A stretch of DNA of 64,000 nucleotides from Plasmodiophora brassicae (lineage: Eukaryota; Endomyxa; Phytomyxea; Plasmodiophorida; Plasmodiophoridae): assembly GCA_039704465.1 (NCBI GenBank), contig JASFAU010000013.1, forward strand, positions 62,001-126,000, written 5' to 3'. How positions within the stretch are numbered: position 1 is the stretch's first letter; every line of letters begins with the position of its first letter. Both the position numbers and the translations under genes were made by a program. Positions 1 to 10,087 of this stretch are shown one piece after another. A model generated the notes under the pieces. That model made no database searches. It saw only the letters and a program-made list of their open reading frames with translations, and was not told the origin of the DNA.

Positions 1-326
1 GTACCCGCAAACCAAGTGTCGAACAGCTCGATCCCGGACAATGGCATCGCCTTCACGGCCGTATAATCACCATCAAGCACGTACTGGACGTCATGATCTG
101 GAAATCATCAAGCGACGCAGGTGGGTACATCGTGCCAGGCACGCTCCATCGACCTCGTCACCCGCTGTTCTCTGCGTCTTCGTCGGCCTGTCACGCGCGC
201 AAGCGCGCCTAACTTCGTACGACGACGCGCGCGGCGAATCGCCCTAGACCGGCGTACGTAGCTGTCGTGCTCTCTGCCGGATAATGGGGCGGGCACTCTG
301 CAGTCTGTTTGGGTGCAATCATGTGC
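1..326. other. Left flank, no gene seen
   Basis: Short open frames on both strands here are rich in Arg, Ser and Pro, overlap each other and show no domain. The segment lies downstream of the RAP gene's stop codon and upstream of the window edge. I see no RNA gene or repeat in it. Confidence 0.4.
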
Positions 327-1982
327 TCAGCACTGATGCGTTGTAATGGTTCGTTGTTGGGCGGCAGCCAGTTTCTGGCGAAGGAACGCCTGTTTGCGCT
401 CACGATCGTCTCCGAGGCTTGCCCATTCCTCGCCGTTGACGTGGACAACGGTCCACCCGTACTTCTTCAGCACGCCGTCCTTGAACAGGGTCGCGCCGTC
501 AAACGATCCGTCGCGGAGGAAGTGCGATGGTCCATTCACCTCGAGGGCAATCATGCGATCCCAGCTTGCGAAATCAATGGAATATTGCGTGCGTGGGCAG
601 ACGAATTCCTCTGCGAACGGTTCGCCGATGTTCTTGAGAATCACTCCAACATCGCTCTGGAAGTGCGACGCCCTGACTGATAAAGCCGACACGTTGCCCA
701 TTGCTTGATCGAATAGGGCTTTCATGGCCGGGATGTTGCGGACAACCTTTTCGTAGGTCTGCTTGTCCATCGTCAGACGCCATTGATTCAGAACGGTTAG
801 ATCTTTCTCGTCACGATGGGCGCTTGTGGCAAACCTGCGGTAGAACTTGGGATCCAGCGACAACGGGTGAAGCCGACCTTTGAGCACGTATGTGTTGTAC
901 GCCCACAGGATTGGACGCATTGCACGGGAATCCATGTGGGCTACGTTACAGACGACAGGTTGCAGGAAAGCTTCGAAGAGGTCCGGCTCATCGTGTGCTA
1001 GAGTTACGAACGCCCAGAGCAGATTGGCGACCTCCTGGGCCTTGAAGCTTGCCGCTATGGCCATAGCCCGAGTTTTCATGGCACTGAAAAGCTCAGGTTG
1101 ACGTAGGCGGGCCGTGGCGAATGCCCAGGCCAAGTTGGCGATTTGCTGAGCCTGGAACGTCTCCATGATATTAATGCTGCGTCCGGCGATGGCCTTGAAA
1201 AGGCTAGTTTCGACAGTTGCCAATTCTCCAAAACCAGCAGTGGCAAACGCCCAGGCTGTGTTGGCCAGGTTCTGCGCATTGAACGTGCGGATGATATTGT
1301 CGCTTGCTCGTGAGGCGACCGCGCGGAACAAGTCCTCCGCTGATGAACATTGACCCGTAGTGACGAACGCCCACACCGTGTTGGCCAGATCCTGTGCATT
1401 GAACACGCCGATCTTCCCAGTTGCGTGGCGAGCGAAAGCTTCGAACAGAGCTGGTGCAGGATAGGCGACGGTTGCGAACGACCAGATCGTACGGACCATC
1501 TGCTTGACGTCGAATTCAGCAAAGTGCAGGACGGCGTGTCTGGCGATTTCGTTGAGCAATTTCGAATCATCTTGCCTGTTGATGGCACCCAAGTTCACGA
1601 GACCACATAGGGCGTTGACCAGACCCAGGGGAGTCCACGCCGGGGCTTTTCTTGGAAGGCTTACCGCGATGGCCTGCTTCAGTAACGGGAGTAGAGGCTG
1701 GAATCTCGGCCAATAGTCCGGGCCGTACTTGACCAACGTCGTCAGGATCGAGGCGGTGATGTCCAGTGTCATTTGCTGTTCGCCGACATGTGCGATGCGT
1801 TTCAGAACGACGTCCAGATTCTGGTCGTGATTGGGATGTTGTGCACCGCCCTTGCCCGATTGCGGCAGCAGTGCATGATACAGTATCGTGTCAAGGTCTT
1901 TCGCATCCAGGTGGCCCTTGTCGAGCAGGTCCTTGACGTCGGTGTCTCGTTTGACCTTCAGATAGAATGCACGGTCCTGCAT
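327..1982 (-). CDS. RAP-domain protein with octotricopeptide-like repeats
   Basis: A 551-residue protein with an all-helical repeat region and a C-terminal RAP domain. At least four repeats carry the OPR/FASTK-like signature in successive copies: QDLANTVWAF, QNLANTAWAF, QQIANLAWAF and QEVANLLWAF, around residues 190-330. The last ~80 residues match the RAP fold, with YSIDFA, ALEVNGPSHF and GWTVVHVNGEEW, which is the restriction-endonuclease-like core of RAP. Proteins of this architecture bind organelle RNA and govern mitochondrial or plastid transcript processing, stability or translation; that role is family knowledge. The chosen ATG gives no obvious transit peptide, so a short upstream exon may be missing. 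It is encoded opposite to the WD40 gene that follows. Confidence 0.85.
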   Translation of the reverse strand: MQDRAFYLKVKRDTDVKDLLDKGHLDAKDLDTILYHALLPQSGKGGAQHPNHDQNLDVVLKRIAHVGEQQMTLDITASILTTLVKYGPDYWPRFQPLLPLLKQAIAVSLPRKAPAWTPLGLVNALCGLVNLGAINRQDDSKLLNEIARHAVLHFAEFDVKQMVRTIWSFATVAYPAPALFEAFARHATGKIGVFNAQDLANTVWAFVTTGQCSSAEDLFRAVASRASDNIIRTFNAQNLANTAWAFATAGFGELATVETSLFKAIAGRSINIMETFQAQQIANLAWAFATARLRQPELFSAMKTRAMAIAASFKAQEVANLLWAFVTLAHDEPDLFEAFLQPVVCNVAHMDSRAMRPILWAYNTYVLKGRLHPLSLDPKFYRRFATSAHRDEKDLTVLNQWRLTMDKQTYEKVVRNIPAMKALFDQAMGNVSALSVRASHFQSDVGVILKNIGEPFAEEFVCPRTQYSIDFASWDRMIALEVNGPSHFLRDGSFDGATLFKDGVLKKYGWTVVHVNGEEWASLGDDRERKQAFLRQKLAAAQQRTITTHQC

Positions 1983-1995
1983 TTCGAACGGCCTT

Positions 1996-2332
1996 TCAGT
2001 AATTTGGTAAAGCGTGAATGCAAGTAGAACCAGCTACCGCGTGCAGAACTCTGAACACTGTCGCCGTCTTCCCACGGCCGAAATCGACTTTGTACTGGCC
2101 GAACTTCCCCAACGATACGATTGTCGCTAGGTCATGGCGTTCGCTGCCGTGACGCTGCGCCTTGCATTGCTCCTTAGGCTGCCATAAACCGTCCCACTGC
2201 ATGCCCGTCACCTATAACACAGTTCGTATGACCCGGTGAGTTGGACTTCTCCAATAGCGTGGCAGTGCAGGCACGTACGGCGTGTGACGACAGAAGCAGA
2301 CATGTTAGCGTTGTGAGCAACTTGATCGCCAT
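1996..2332 (-). CDS. Possible small secreted protein, two exons
   Basis: Starting at the ATG at 2332, the peptide opens with a strong signal-peptide profile: MAIKLLTTLTCLLLSSHAVRA, a lysine followed by a Leu/Thr-rich hydrophobic core and an Ala-x-Ala-like cleavage site, then a Cys-containing mature part. This frame stops near 2174. A second frame, overlapping by about 40 bases, continues to a stop at 1996 and contains two further Cys. A short GT-AG intron between them would give a protein of about 100 residues. The hydrophobic N-terminus is seen directly; the splice and the gene itself are inference. It ends only 13 bases before the RAP gene's start on the same strand, so the downstream part could instead be 5' leader of that gene. 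Confidence 0.35.
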
Positions 2333-2377
2333 CCTGCCTGTTGTTTGCTTGTTACTCGCAATATCAACAATGGACAC

Positions 2378-2893
2378 AGCCTGGTCGGCCAGGCACTAGT
2401 CGAGTCGTGAATGTGCGCGACAGAAGGCCCCAAAGGTCAGTATAGTGCGCGCCGTGCCACGCAAAGCGGCCAGCGAAAAGTGCGCCGCCCGACAGCAGAG
2501 ACCGCCGCAGCCGCGCTTACGTCTTGGAAGGTACTTCGAAAGCAGCTAACAGCTGCTCTCTTGGCCTATGTAGGTAGTTGGCGGTCCGGACTACACCCAG
2601 CGATAACACATACAGAAGATGTGGAAATTAGACAGATTCATCACAACAGTGACTGGCTGCATCGACTAGCTGTGCCAAGCACGATGCTGATTCGCGTAGA
2701 ACGTCCGACTCAGGCGCGGGCGCATGCTGATCAGGTGTCGTCAGCAGGTACGAGCGCTCATTAAAAACTGCTGTCGATCCCCAATCGATTGTGTGGTTTG
2801 GCGCGACGTCTGTGCAGCCGTACGCGCAAGACGCGCGGCCCGGGTCAGGGTTGGTGCGCCGCGCGAGTGCCTGAGCCACGCGGAATTGTTGTA
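2378..2893. other. Intergenic stretch upstream of WD40 gene
   Basis: A 117-codon open frame on the plus strand (2411-2764) has no recognisable motif and a composition unlike the neighbouring genes. I regard the stretch as the 5' flank of the WD40 gene and see no defined regulatory element. Confidence 0.35.
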
Positions 2894-5449
2894 ATGCGCG
2901 ACTGCGTGCTGCAGGATCATGGCGTGGGCCCAGCGGCATCGTTTCTCGGCCCGGTCACGGCCCTGGCACCTGTCGACCGAGTCGTGCTAGTCGGGTCGGG
3001 ATCGTTTCTAACGGTCCAGGATCGCACCACACGCCGCTGCTTGCATCGATACGCGGCCCTCCCGCTCGGCCGCCAACTGCATGGCATACGAACTCTAGCC
3101 ATGCCAAACAGGCCCGGTGTGGTGCTCGTTGCTGTGTACGGCCTACACGACTGTCGCCTGTGGGCACTGTCGTTAACGGACTACTCCTTGTCGCAGCTGG
3201 ATGACATTGTCCCACCTGCCGACGACTGCATTCTCGACCTGGTTGTCCTCGACCGTCAATGCGTGGCAATCGGCATGGCACACAACGTCGTCGATGTGTA
3301 CCGCCGTGAATCGTCAGCGGCAACCTGGTCTCGTACCTGCCGTCATCGCTGTACGGACACCAGCCTGCTCTACTCCATGCGCATCTACGCTGCCGGCGCC
3401 CATCGCCTCCGCATCGCATCTGGGACCGTATTCAACGAGATCCTTCTGTGGGCTATTTCCATTGATGCCGCTCGAGACGCGGAACATGATGCTGTTCAGC
3501 GCCTCCGGGGACACAAAGGCGTCATATTTCATGTCGCTTGGAGCAACGACGGCCGCCATTTGACGTCGTCGTCGGACGACAGGACGGTTCGATGCTGGGA
3601 GGACACTGGCAATTGCCTTTGGGTCGGACGTCGACATGGAGCGCGCGTCTGGCGGACGCTAATCGACAACGGACGGGCTTGTGTCATCAGCGCTGGTGAA
3701 GACGGCCTGACCTGCCGATGGGATCTGCGAACCGGCGACCTTCTCGACGACCGGCGCATATCGTCGGGAAGCGTCTGGAGCATCGGTCTCGATGAAGGTT
3801 CAGGTACAGTCGTTGCTGGATCTGCTGACGGCGTTTGGCATTGTCAAGCGCCGCTGTCGACCGACAGCGCCGGGATGATGACGACACGTGTCTCGAACCC
3901 GCTGCCGACGTCTTCGTTCGTCATCGGTCTGCTGACAGTATCGGGCGGCGTCGTTGCCGTGTGCAGGAACGGGGACATCCTGTTTGCCGACGATCGCAGT
4001 GACGACACGTTTGACGTCGTACGACGACTTCATGTCGAAACCCGCACCTCGTGCGTCCTTGACGATCGGCGAACCGTTGCCGTCGCGACTAACGACGCCG
4101 TGCTTTTCGTCGATGGCCACTCTGGCGAGGATGTCCACGACCAGGTTGCCTTGTCGTGTGTGTTCAAGATGTGGTCAATGCCCAACCGTGGACTGCTGGC
4201 CTATGACGGCACCCATCTGCACTGGAAGCATCCGTCGGGCACCTGGAGCAAAGTCGAAGCTCGCGGCAACGTGTCGTCGACCGGTGTCGTCGACAACACT
4301 ACGATCGTCATTGGCGATGTTACCGGAAACGCGTACCTTCTTGTCGCCAATGACTCAACCGACGCGATCGATATCGTACAGCGTCTGCCTCGCCTTCATG
4401 GCCGATCCATCGTCAAAGCGATCGCTGTCGTTGACGACAGGACCGTGATCACATTCGGTGCCGACGGGTCCGCGTGCACACTCCAATACGACCACGACGC
4501 CTCGCGATTGCACATGATGGCCAGCTCGACATCCGTGCAGGTCGATCGCGTCGTATCCGTCGACCCGGAGCTGGTGACGGTCGCGTTCGACACGCGTCGG
4601 CACGCGTTCTCCGTGACACTAGGGCGCCGTCATATATTGGCGCTGGTGCCCGTCCAGGCGCGCACCTCCGCCTACGACGTATCCCTGTCGTCTGGCCTGC
4701 GCTTCATGTACGTCGACAGGCGCCAACGTGCCATCATCCGCGTTTCTATGCCCGAATGCGGTATTGCCGTCAACCGGACGACGTTCACCGCGTTCCACAC
4801 CCGTCAAGTCTGCGATGTTCGGTGGGTTGCCCCCGATCGCCTGATCACAACGGGCGAGGATGGCACCGTCCGCTGTTGTTCCGTGGGCGACGATCTGAGC
4901 GTCGAATGCACTGGCGTTGTTGAACCGTCGGGCATCAAGCGGACCCCGTTACGCTGCCTGAGCAAGACCGGTGACCTTGTCATTGCCGCCGGTGCCCGAC
5001 AGCAGATGCTATGCTGTCGCCGGTCAGCCTTGTCGTCGGACGCGTTGCAGGTCGTGTACCACGACATTGTGTCCGGGTTCGCCTCCCGTCGTGGCAAATG
5101 GTTCCGAAAGTCGCCTGGCGATCTGCAGGCCGAGCGCCAGCTCAACCTAGACGTGCGCTTCACATCGGTCGATGCGTTCGACGAAACGATCCTTACTGGC
5201 GATTCCATCGGGCGCGTGTCCAGGTATTTGCTGAAGTCGAATGGTACCATTGTTTCGGTTGCGGCATCGGCGCCGGGCACTGGACACGGCCACCACCCGG
5301 TCCTCGTCTGTCGAACGTTGCCTGCTCTTGGCATTGCCATCACAGGAGACACCCGGGGCCATGCGCATCTACGCTGCCGGCGCCCATCGCCTCCGCATCG
5401 CATCTGGGACCGTATTCAACGAGATCCTTCTGTGGGCTATTTCCATTGA
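2894..5449 (+). CDS. WDR6/Trm734-like WD40 protein, 5' part through first duplicated copy
   Basis: WDR6 (yeast Trm734) partners the Trm7/FTSJ1 methyltransferase for 2'-O-methylation of tRNA position 34. This gene shows the WDR6 layout: an N-terminal GPVTAL blade opening near residue 20, a strongly conserved repeat LRGHKGVIFHVAWSNDGRH followed by SSSDDRTVRCWE, and many degenerate blades downstream. I chose ATG 2894 because WDR6 family members start shortly before the GPVTAL strand; an upstream ATG at 2789 is in frame but adds an Arg-rich, unsupported stretch. From 5359 the frame runs into the second copy of a tandem duplication in the wrong register and stops at 5449, so the last ~30 residues are not WD40. 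If copy 2 (5359-7341) is disregarded, the gene runs in frame to 7822 and has about 981 codons, close to Trm734. Confidence 0.75.
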   Translation: MRDCVLQDHGVGPAASFLGPVTALAPVDRVVLVGSGSFLTVQDRTTRRCLHRYAALPLGRQLHGIRTLAMPNRPGVVLVAVYGLHDCRLWALSLTDYSLSQLDDIVPPADDCILDLVVLDRQCVAIGMAHNVVDVYRRESSAATWSRTCRHRCTDTSLLYSMRIYAAGAHRLRIASGTVFNEILLWAISIDAARDAEHDAVQRLRGHKGVIFHVAWSNDGRHLTSSSDDRTVRCWEDTGNCLWVGRRHGARVWRTLIDNGRACVISAGEDGLTCRWDLRTGDLLDDRRISSGSVWSIGLDEGSGTVVAGSADGVWHCQAPLSTDSAGMMTTRVSNPLPTSSFVIGLLTVSGGVVAVCRNGDILFADDRSDDTFDVVRRLHVETRTSCVLDDRRTVAVATNDAVLFVDGHSGEDVHDQVALSCVFKMWSMPNRGLLAYDGTHLHWKHPSGTWSKVEARGNVSSTGVVDNTTIVIGDVTGNAYLLVANDSTDAIDIVQRLPRLHGRSIVKAIAVVDDRTVITFGADGSACTLQYDHDASRLHMMASSTSVQVDRVVSVDPELVTVAFDTRRHAFSVTLGRRHILALVPVQARTSAYDVSLSSGLRFMYVDRRQRAIIRVSMPECGIAVNRTTFTAFHTRQVCDVRWVAPDRLITTGEDGTVRCCSVGDDLSVECTGVVEPSGIKRTPLRCLSKTGDLVIAAGARQQMLCCRRSALSSDALQVVYHDIVSGFASRRGKWFRKSPGDLQAERQLNLDVRFTSVDAFDETILTGDSIGRVSRYLLKSNGTIVSVAASAPGTGHGHHPVLVCRTLPALGIAITGDTRGHAHLRCRRPSPPHRIWDRIQRDPSVGYFH

Positions 5450-7341
5450 TGCCGCTCGAGACGCGGAACATGATGCTGTTCAGCGCCTCCGGGGACACAA
5501 AGGCGTCATATTTCATGTCGCTTGGAGCAACGACGGCCGCCATTTGACGTCGTCGTCGGACGACAGGACGGTTCGATGCTGGGAGGACACTGGCAATTGC
5601 CTTTGGGTCGGACGTCGACATGGAGCGCGCGTCTGGCGGACGCTAATCGACAACGGACGGGCTTGTGTCATCAGCGCTGGTGAAGACGGCCTGACCTGCC
5701 GATGGGATCTGCGAACCGGCGACCTTCTCGACGACCGGCGCATATCGTCGGGAAGCGTCTGGAGCATCGGTCTCGATGAAGGTTCAGGTACAGTCGTTGC
5801 TGGATCTGCTGACGGCGTTTGGCATTGTCAAGCGCCGCTGTCGACCGACAGCGCCGGGATGATGACGACACGTGTCTCGAACCCGCTGCCGACGTCTTCG
5901 TTCGTCATCGGTCTGCTGACAGTATCGGGCGGCGTCGTTGCCGTGTGCAGGAACGGGGACATCCTGTTTGCCGACGATCGCAGTGACGACACGTTTGACG
6001 TCGTACGACGACTTCATGTCGAAACCGCACCTCGTGCGTCCTTGACGATCGGCGAACCGTTGCCGTCGCGACTAACGACGCCGTGCTTTTCGTCGATGGC
6101 CACTCTGGCGAGGATGTCCACGACCAGGTTGCCTTGTCGTGTGTGTTCAAGATGTGGTCAATGCCCAACCGTGGACTGCTGGCCTATGACGGCACCCATC
6201 TGCACTGGAAGCATCCGTCGGGCACCTGGAGCAAAGTCGAAGCTCGCGGCAACGTGTCGTCGACCGGTGTCGTCGACAACACTACGATCGTCATTGGCGA
6301 TGTTACCGGAAACGCGTACCTTCTTGTCGCCAATGACTCAACCGACGCGATCGATATCGTACAGCGTCTGCCTCGCCTTCATGGCCGATCCATCGTCAAA
6401 GCGATCGCTGTCGTTGACGACAGGACCGTGATCACATTCGGTGCCGACGGGTCCGCGTGCACACTCCAATACGACCACGACGCCTCGCGATTGCACATGA
6501 TGGCCAGCTCGACATCCGTGCAGGTCGATCGCGTCGTATCCGTCGACCCGGAGCTGGTGACGGTCGCGTTCGACACGCGTCGGCACGCGTTCTCCGTGAC
6601 ACTAGGGCGCCGTCATATATTGGCGCTGGTGCCCGTCCAGGCGCGCACCTCCGCCTACGACGTATCCCTGTCGTCTGGCCTGCGCTTCATGTACGTCGAC
6701 AGGCGCCAACGTGCCATCATCCGCGTTTCTATGCCCGAATGCGGTATTGCCGTCAACCGGACGACGTTCACCGCGTTCCACACCCGTCAAGTCTGCGATG
6801 TTCGGTGGGTTGCCCCCGATCGCCTGATCACAACGGGCGAGGATGGCACCGTCCGCTGTTGTTCCGTGGGCGACGATCTGAGCGTCGAATGCACTGGCGT
6901 TGTTGAACCGTCGGGCATCAAGCGGACCCCGTTACGCTGCCTGAGCAAGACCGGTGACCTTGTCATTGCCGCCGGTGCCCGACAGCAGATGCTATGCTGT
7001 CGCCGGTCAGCCTTGTCGTCGGACGCGTTGCAGGTCGTGTACCACGACATTGTGTCCGGGTTCGCCTCCCGTCGTGGCAAATGGTTCCGAAAGTCGCCTG
7101 GCGATCTGCAGGCCGAGCGCCAGCTCAACCTAGACGTGCGCTTCACATCGGTCGATGCGTTCGACGAAACGATCCTTACTGGCGATTCCATCGGGCGCGT
7201 GTCCAGGTATTTGCTGAAGTCGAATGGTACCATTGTTTCGGTTGCGGCATCGGCGCCGGGCACTGGACACGGCCACCACCCGGTCCTCGTCTGTCGAACG
7301 TTGCCTGCTCTTGGCATTGCCATCACAGGAGACACCCGGGG
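3375..7341 (+). repeat. 1.98-kb direct tandem duplication inside the WD40 gene
   Basis: Unit 1 is 3375-5358 and unit 2 is 5359-7341. The two agree wherever I compared them except for one base: a CCC run near 4041 is CC near 6024. That makes unit 2 1983 bp against 1984 bp for unit 1. The junction has only CC microhomology. The period shifts the reading frame at the junction, and the one-base loss in unit 2 restores it. This is either a very recent duplication or an assembly duplication. Confidence 0.95.
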
Positions 7342-7822
7342 CCGGATTGTGGTCTGGGACCTGATGTCGAACGCGGACAAGCTGGCACCGCTGGCCGACA
7401 TCGCCGGTGTTCACCAGAACGGCATTAACGGCATGGTATGCCATTTGCTTGACGAGGCACCCGGCGTTCTGATCATCACCTGCGGCGACGACCACTCCCT
7501 GCAAGTAACCAGGTTAACCATTGATACCGGGCGCGTATGCACTGCAGTACGGGGAGAAGGACGTCCAGGAGCGCATGCGTCGCCCGTCATGGCCGTTGGC
7601 ATCGATCGAGCGGGGCGGCATGTGCTGTCGGTCGGCACCGACCGGTACCTGCATCGCTGGCGCATCGACGGTCTGCGTCTGGAGCGGTGTCGCGGCTCCG
7701 TACAGGTCGACGTCGCTGATGCGGCGGCGATGAGTATCTACGAGCACGGTGGCTCCCTTGACGTTGCTATTGTTGGATGTGGCCTGCAGGTGCTCCGAAT
7801 CCCGACCCCGTTCCTGTCCTGA
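6024..7822 (+). CDS. WDR6/Trm734-like WD40 protein, C-terminal part (second copy and unique tail)
   Basis: Downstream of the single-base loss near 6024, copy 2 returns to the original frame and reads through the rest of the duplicated blades into a unique C-terminus. The longest ATG-started frame begins at 6083. The unique tail carries the WDR6-like final blades, including HQNGINGMVCHLL, ITCGDDHSLQVTRL and HASPVMAVGI followed by SVGTDRYLHRWRI. The 5' half of copy 2 (5359-6023) is in another frame and would not be translated from the upstream ATG. If the duplication is real, the full protein is broken; if it is an assembly error, this is simply the 3' end of an intact gene. The family assignment rests on the order and sequence of the last blades. 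Confidence 0.7.
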
Positions 7823-7941
7823 CCGGAGGAATACAGTGTCCCAAATCTACATCGAAGCAGACTGTACGGGCGTCATCTGCAATCGTTTATGTGACTGACG
7901 AGATGTCAATCCGGCGATCGCAACAATGAACATGATGGAAG

Positions 7942-9678
7942 TCACGTCCCGTTGGAGGGTGGTACGGGCTTCTTCCGGAACCTGTCCCAGGCGGTGTATG
8001 CCAGCCATCCCGTTCCAGCCATCCCCGCCATCAATGCCAAATTGCTGAGCGACGTTGATTTGCGTTCGATCAGGAAGGACTCTTCGGGCGCGACGCTGCC
8101 GGCGCCAACGACGTCGCCATCCGTGTTGGCGCGAAGGCGGTACCCGCCGTGCTCCACCTGGAATGCGACGCGGCGCTCCCCGTTGATGCCCATTAACTGT
8201 GGAGTGAACCGCTCGCACCGATCGACGTAGGTCTGCGTGTTGGCCTCCCCGTTCATGCACCGGACGTAGTTGTTGTGGGCAACGGAGCGAATAGCCACCT
8301 TCCCGTTGTCCTGGAATTCGAACTTGAACGCGCACGGCCGGTCGGATGTCTGGAGGGGCTGTCCGAAGCCGGACCCAGCGACGCACAGGTACTTGCTGGT
8401 GTTGGGCACTCGAATGTAGACCTCCTGGTCCTTCCACTCGTCCTCGAACGTCGAGTACGGCTCGATGGTGAACTTCTCCCAGTCGTCGACGACGGTCTGC
8501 CCTTCGACCGTCTTCGATCCCGGACGCGCCATCAGGAACGTGTTCTCCCAGGTCTGGAAGACCACCTTACCGTTGCAGCCCGTGATCTTGAACTTCTCCC
8601 AGGGCCCGGCCCACGTCTGCGTGTCGATGCGATTGTACGTGTCGTCGGGCATGTACCATGGCCTCTTCTTGGTCTGGCACCGAACGTAGTTGCCGTGCAC
8701 CATGGACCGGATCGCGCATGTGCCGTCGTCGCAGAACTCGATGCAGTACGGGTGCACCTCGTTCGACGTCTGGACGTGCTGTCCCTCACCCGGGCCACAG
8801 TTCTTCAGGTACGTACCGTGGCAGTCGCGAATGCAGACGGCTTTGCCGTTCCACTGGCCGACGCCATGGTTGTAGGCGTTCGACTGGATCAGCGCCTGCA
8901 GCGGGGTCTCCTCGCTGACACCATGGATCGAGGCGGCTCCCGCCAGCGCCTCCTTCAGGACCGCTGACGTCTTCCACAGCATTTCGTTGCTCTCGTGGGA
9001 GTTGCGTATCAGGAACCGGTCGCCCCTGTATGCCACGATGACAACGGCATGGTACGCGTCCTCCTGCTGGCATTCCCCGAGCTTCTGCCAGTCGACGCTG
9101 GCCAGCACGGGCCTGCCATCGACGATCGATCGGCGGATCCTGTCCAGTGTGCCGTCGTCGTTGCAGGACGACGTCCAGACGCGGGCCGGGCAGAGATCCG
9201 TGTGCCCAGAGAGGCGCCACTTGCGGGCCTTGTTCAGGATGCCATCCGGGGGCATTGGCAGGACGCCGTGCCCGGCGGCGACGACGCGTTCCGCGAGATT
9301 GTACGGATAGTCGTCCTCGAAGGCGAACCCGTAGCGTTGCACGGCCCGTACCATGGTCGTGATGCTGGAGCCCGTGTCGCCCAGTTGAAGGACGTCATGC
9401 TCACCGTGGGCGTTGCCCGCGTGATGGGTGACGATCTGGTGCAGGAACGCCCTGGAGACGTGGCGGCGTTCGTTGCGCGCCGTCATGTAATACTCGAGAC
9501 AGGACGCCATCGCAAATGAGGTGCATGTCCCGAGGTCGCCCTGGTGCCTAACAGGTAAGAATCGGTCCTCGCTCAACGACGCCTCATCCGGCAGCGATTG
9601 CACGACGACGACCACGACGGCGTAGGCCACGACAGGGACGACGACTGGCAGCATTCGGGCGGATACCATGAGGCACAA
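7942..9678 (-). CDS. Secreted papain-like cysteine peptidase with two fascin-like trefoils
   Basis: A 578-residue protein. The N-terminus is a signal peptide (MLPVVVPVVAYAVVVVVV). A C1-type peptidase domain follows at about residues 30-250: the catalytic Cys lies in HQGDLGTCTSFAMAS, the His in YHAVVIVAY and the Asn in IRNSHESNE, in the papain order Cys-His-Asn. The rest holds two beta-trefoil, fascin-like modules, each with repeated strands such as AIRSMVHGNYVRC and AIRSVAHNNYVRC. Near the C-terminus a ~17-residue hydrophobic segment (ALMAGMAGTGWLAYTAW) followed by RFRKK could anchor the protein in a membrane. No propeptide is obvious. The gene has no visible intron. Three ATGs within ten codons are possible starts; the third (9654) begins directly at the signal peptide. 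The substrate is unknown; the trefoils may bind actin or glycans. Confidence 0.8.
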   Translation of the reverse strand: MCLMVSARMLPVVVPVVAYAVVVVVVQSLPDEASLSEDRFLPVRHQGDLGTCTSFAMASCLEYYMTARNERRHVSRAFLHQIVTHHAGNAHGEHDVLQLGDTGSSITTMVRAVQRYGFAFEDDYPYNLAERVVAAGHGVLPMPPDGILNKARKWRLSGHTDLCPARVWTSSCNDDGTLDRIRRSIVDGRPVLASVDWQKLGECQQEDAYHAVVIVAYRGDRFLIRNSHESNEMLWKTSAVLKEALAGAASIHGVSEETPLQALIQSNAYNHGVGQWNGKAVCIRDCHGTYLKNCGPGEGQHVQTSNEVHPYCIEFCDDGTCAIRSMVHGNYVRCQTKKRPWYMPDDTYNRIDTQTWAGPWEKFKITGCNGKVVFQTWENTFLMARPGSKTVEGQTVVDDWEKFTIEPYSTFEDEWKDQEVYIRVPNTSKYLCVAGSGFGQPLQTSDRPCAFKFEFQDNGKVAIRSVAHNNYVRCMNGEANTQTYVDRCERFTPQLMGINGERRVAFQVEHGGYRLRANTDGDVVGAGSVAPEESFLIERKSTSLSNLALMAGMAGTGWLAYTAWDRFRKKPVPPSNGT

Positions 9679-10087
9679 TGAGGGACGGTGCCCGATTTAT
9701 CAGGCACGGCGTTGGCCCCACGACCACCTCTCGATTTGGGTCTGCATCGTTTTCGGGGTGACCGCTCGCCTCCCAGACCTAAATTTGGAACTATCCGGCG
9801 AGCGCGCGCTGCTCTTCAACTGTCGGCTGTCCTCTGTCATCGCCTGCATTGACACGGCACAATGGACGTAAAGGAAATATTTACAGGCGGCACGTAAGGG
9901 TTGCCCATTACGGTTTGCAGACGTTTCGTTCGTAAAAGCATGGCATCGTCGTCATCGCCGATGTCGTCATCATCGACACTGACGTACATCGTCGTATGAC
10001 GATGTCAGCAGATCGGTCAAGACATCGGCGTCGGAGGTGGCATCCCAAGAACGCATATATACGTAAGATGCGAACCGGGAACATTCG
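9679..10087. other. Intergenic, no gene seen
   Basis: This is the 5' flank of the peptidase gene. It has short overlapping open frames only and no domain, repeat or RNA gene that I can recognise. Confidence 0.4.

Noticed and set aside
2411..2764. 117-codon frame upstream of the WD40 gene
   Set aside because: No domain, no signal peptide, no splice partner, and composition like the overlapping shadow frames.
5241..6431. 396-codon frame that looks like a separate WD40 gene
   Set aside because: It is the second unit of the tandem duplication read in a shifted frame; its start lies in the end of copy 1, and its last ~130 residues are out of frame.
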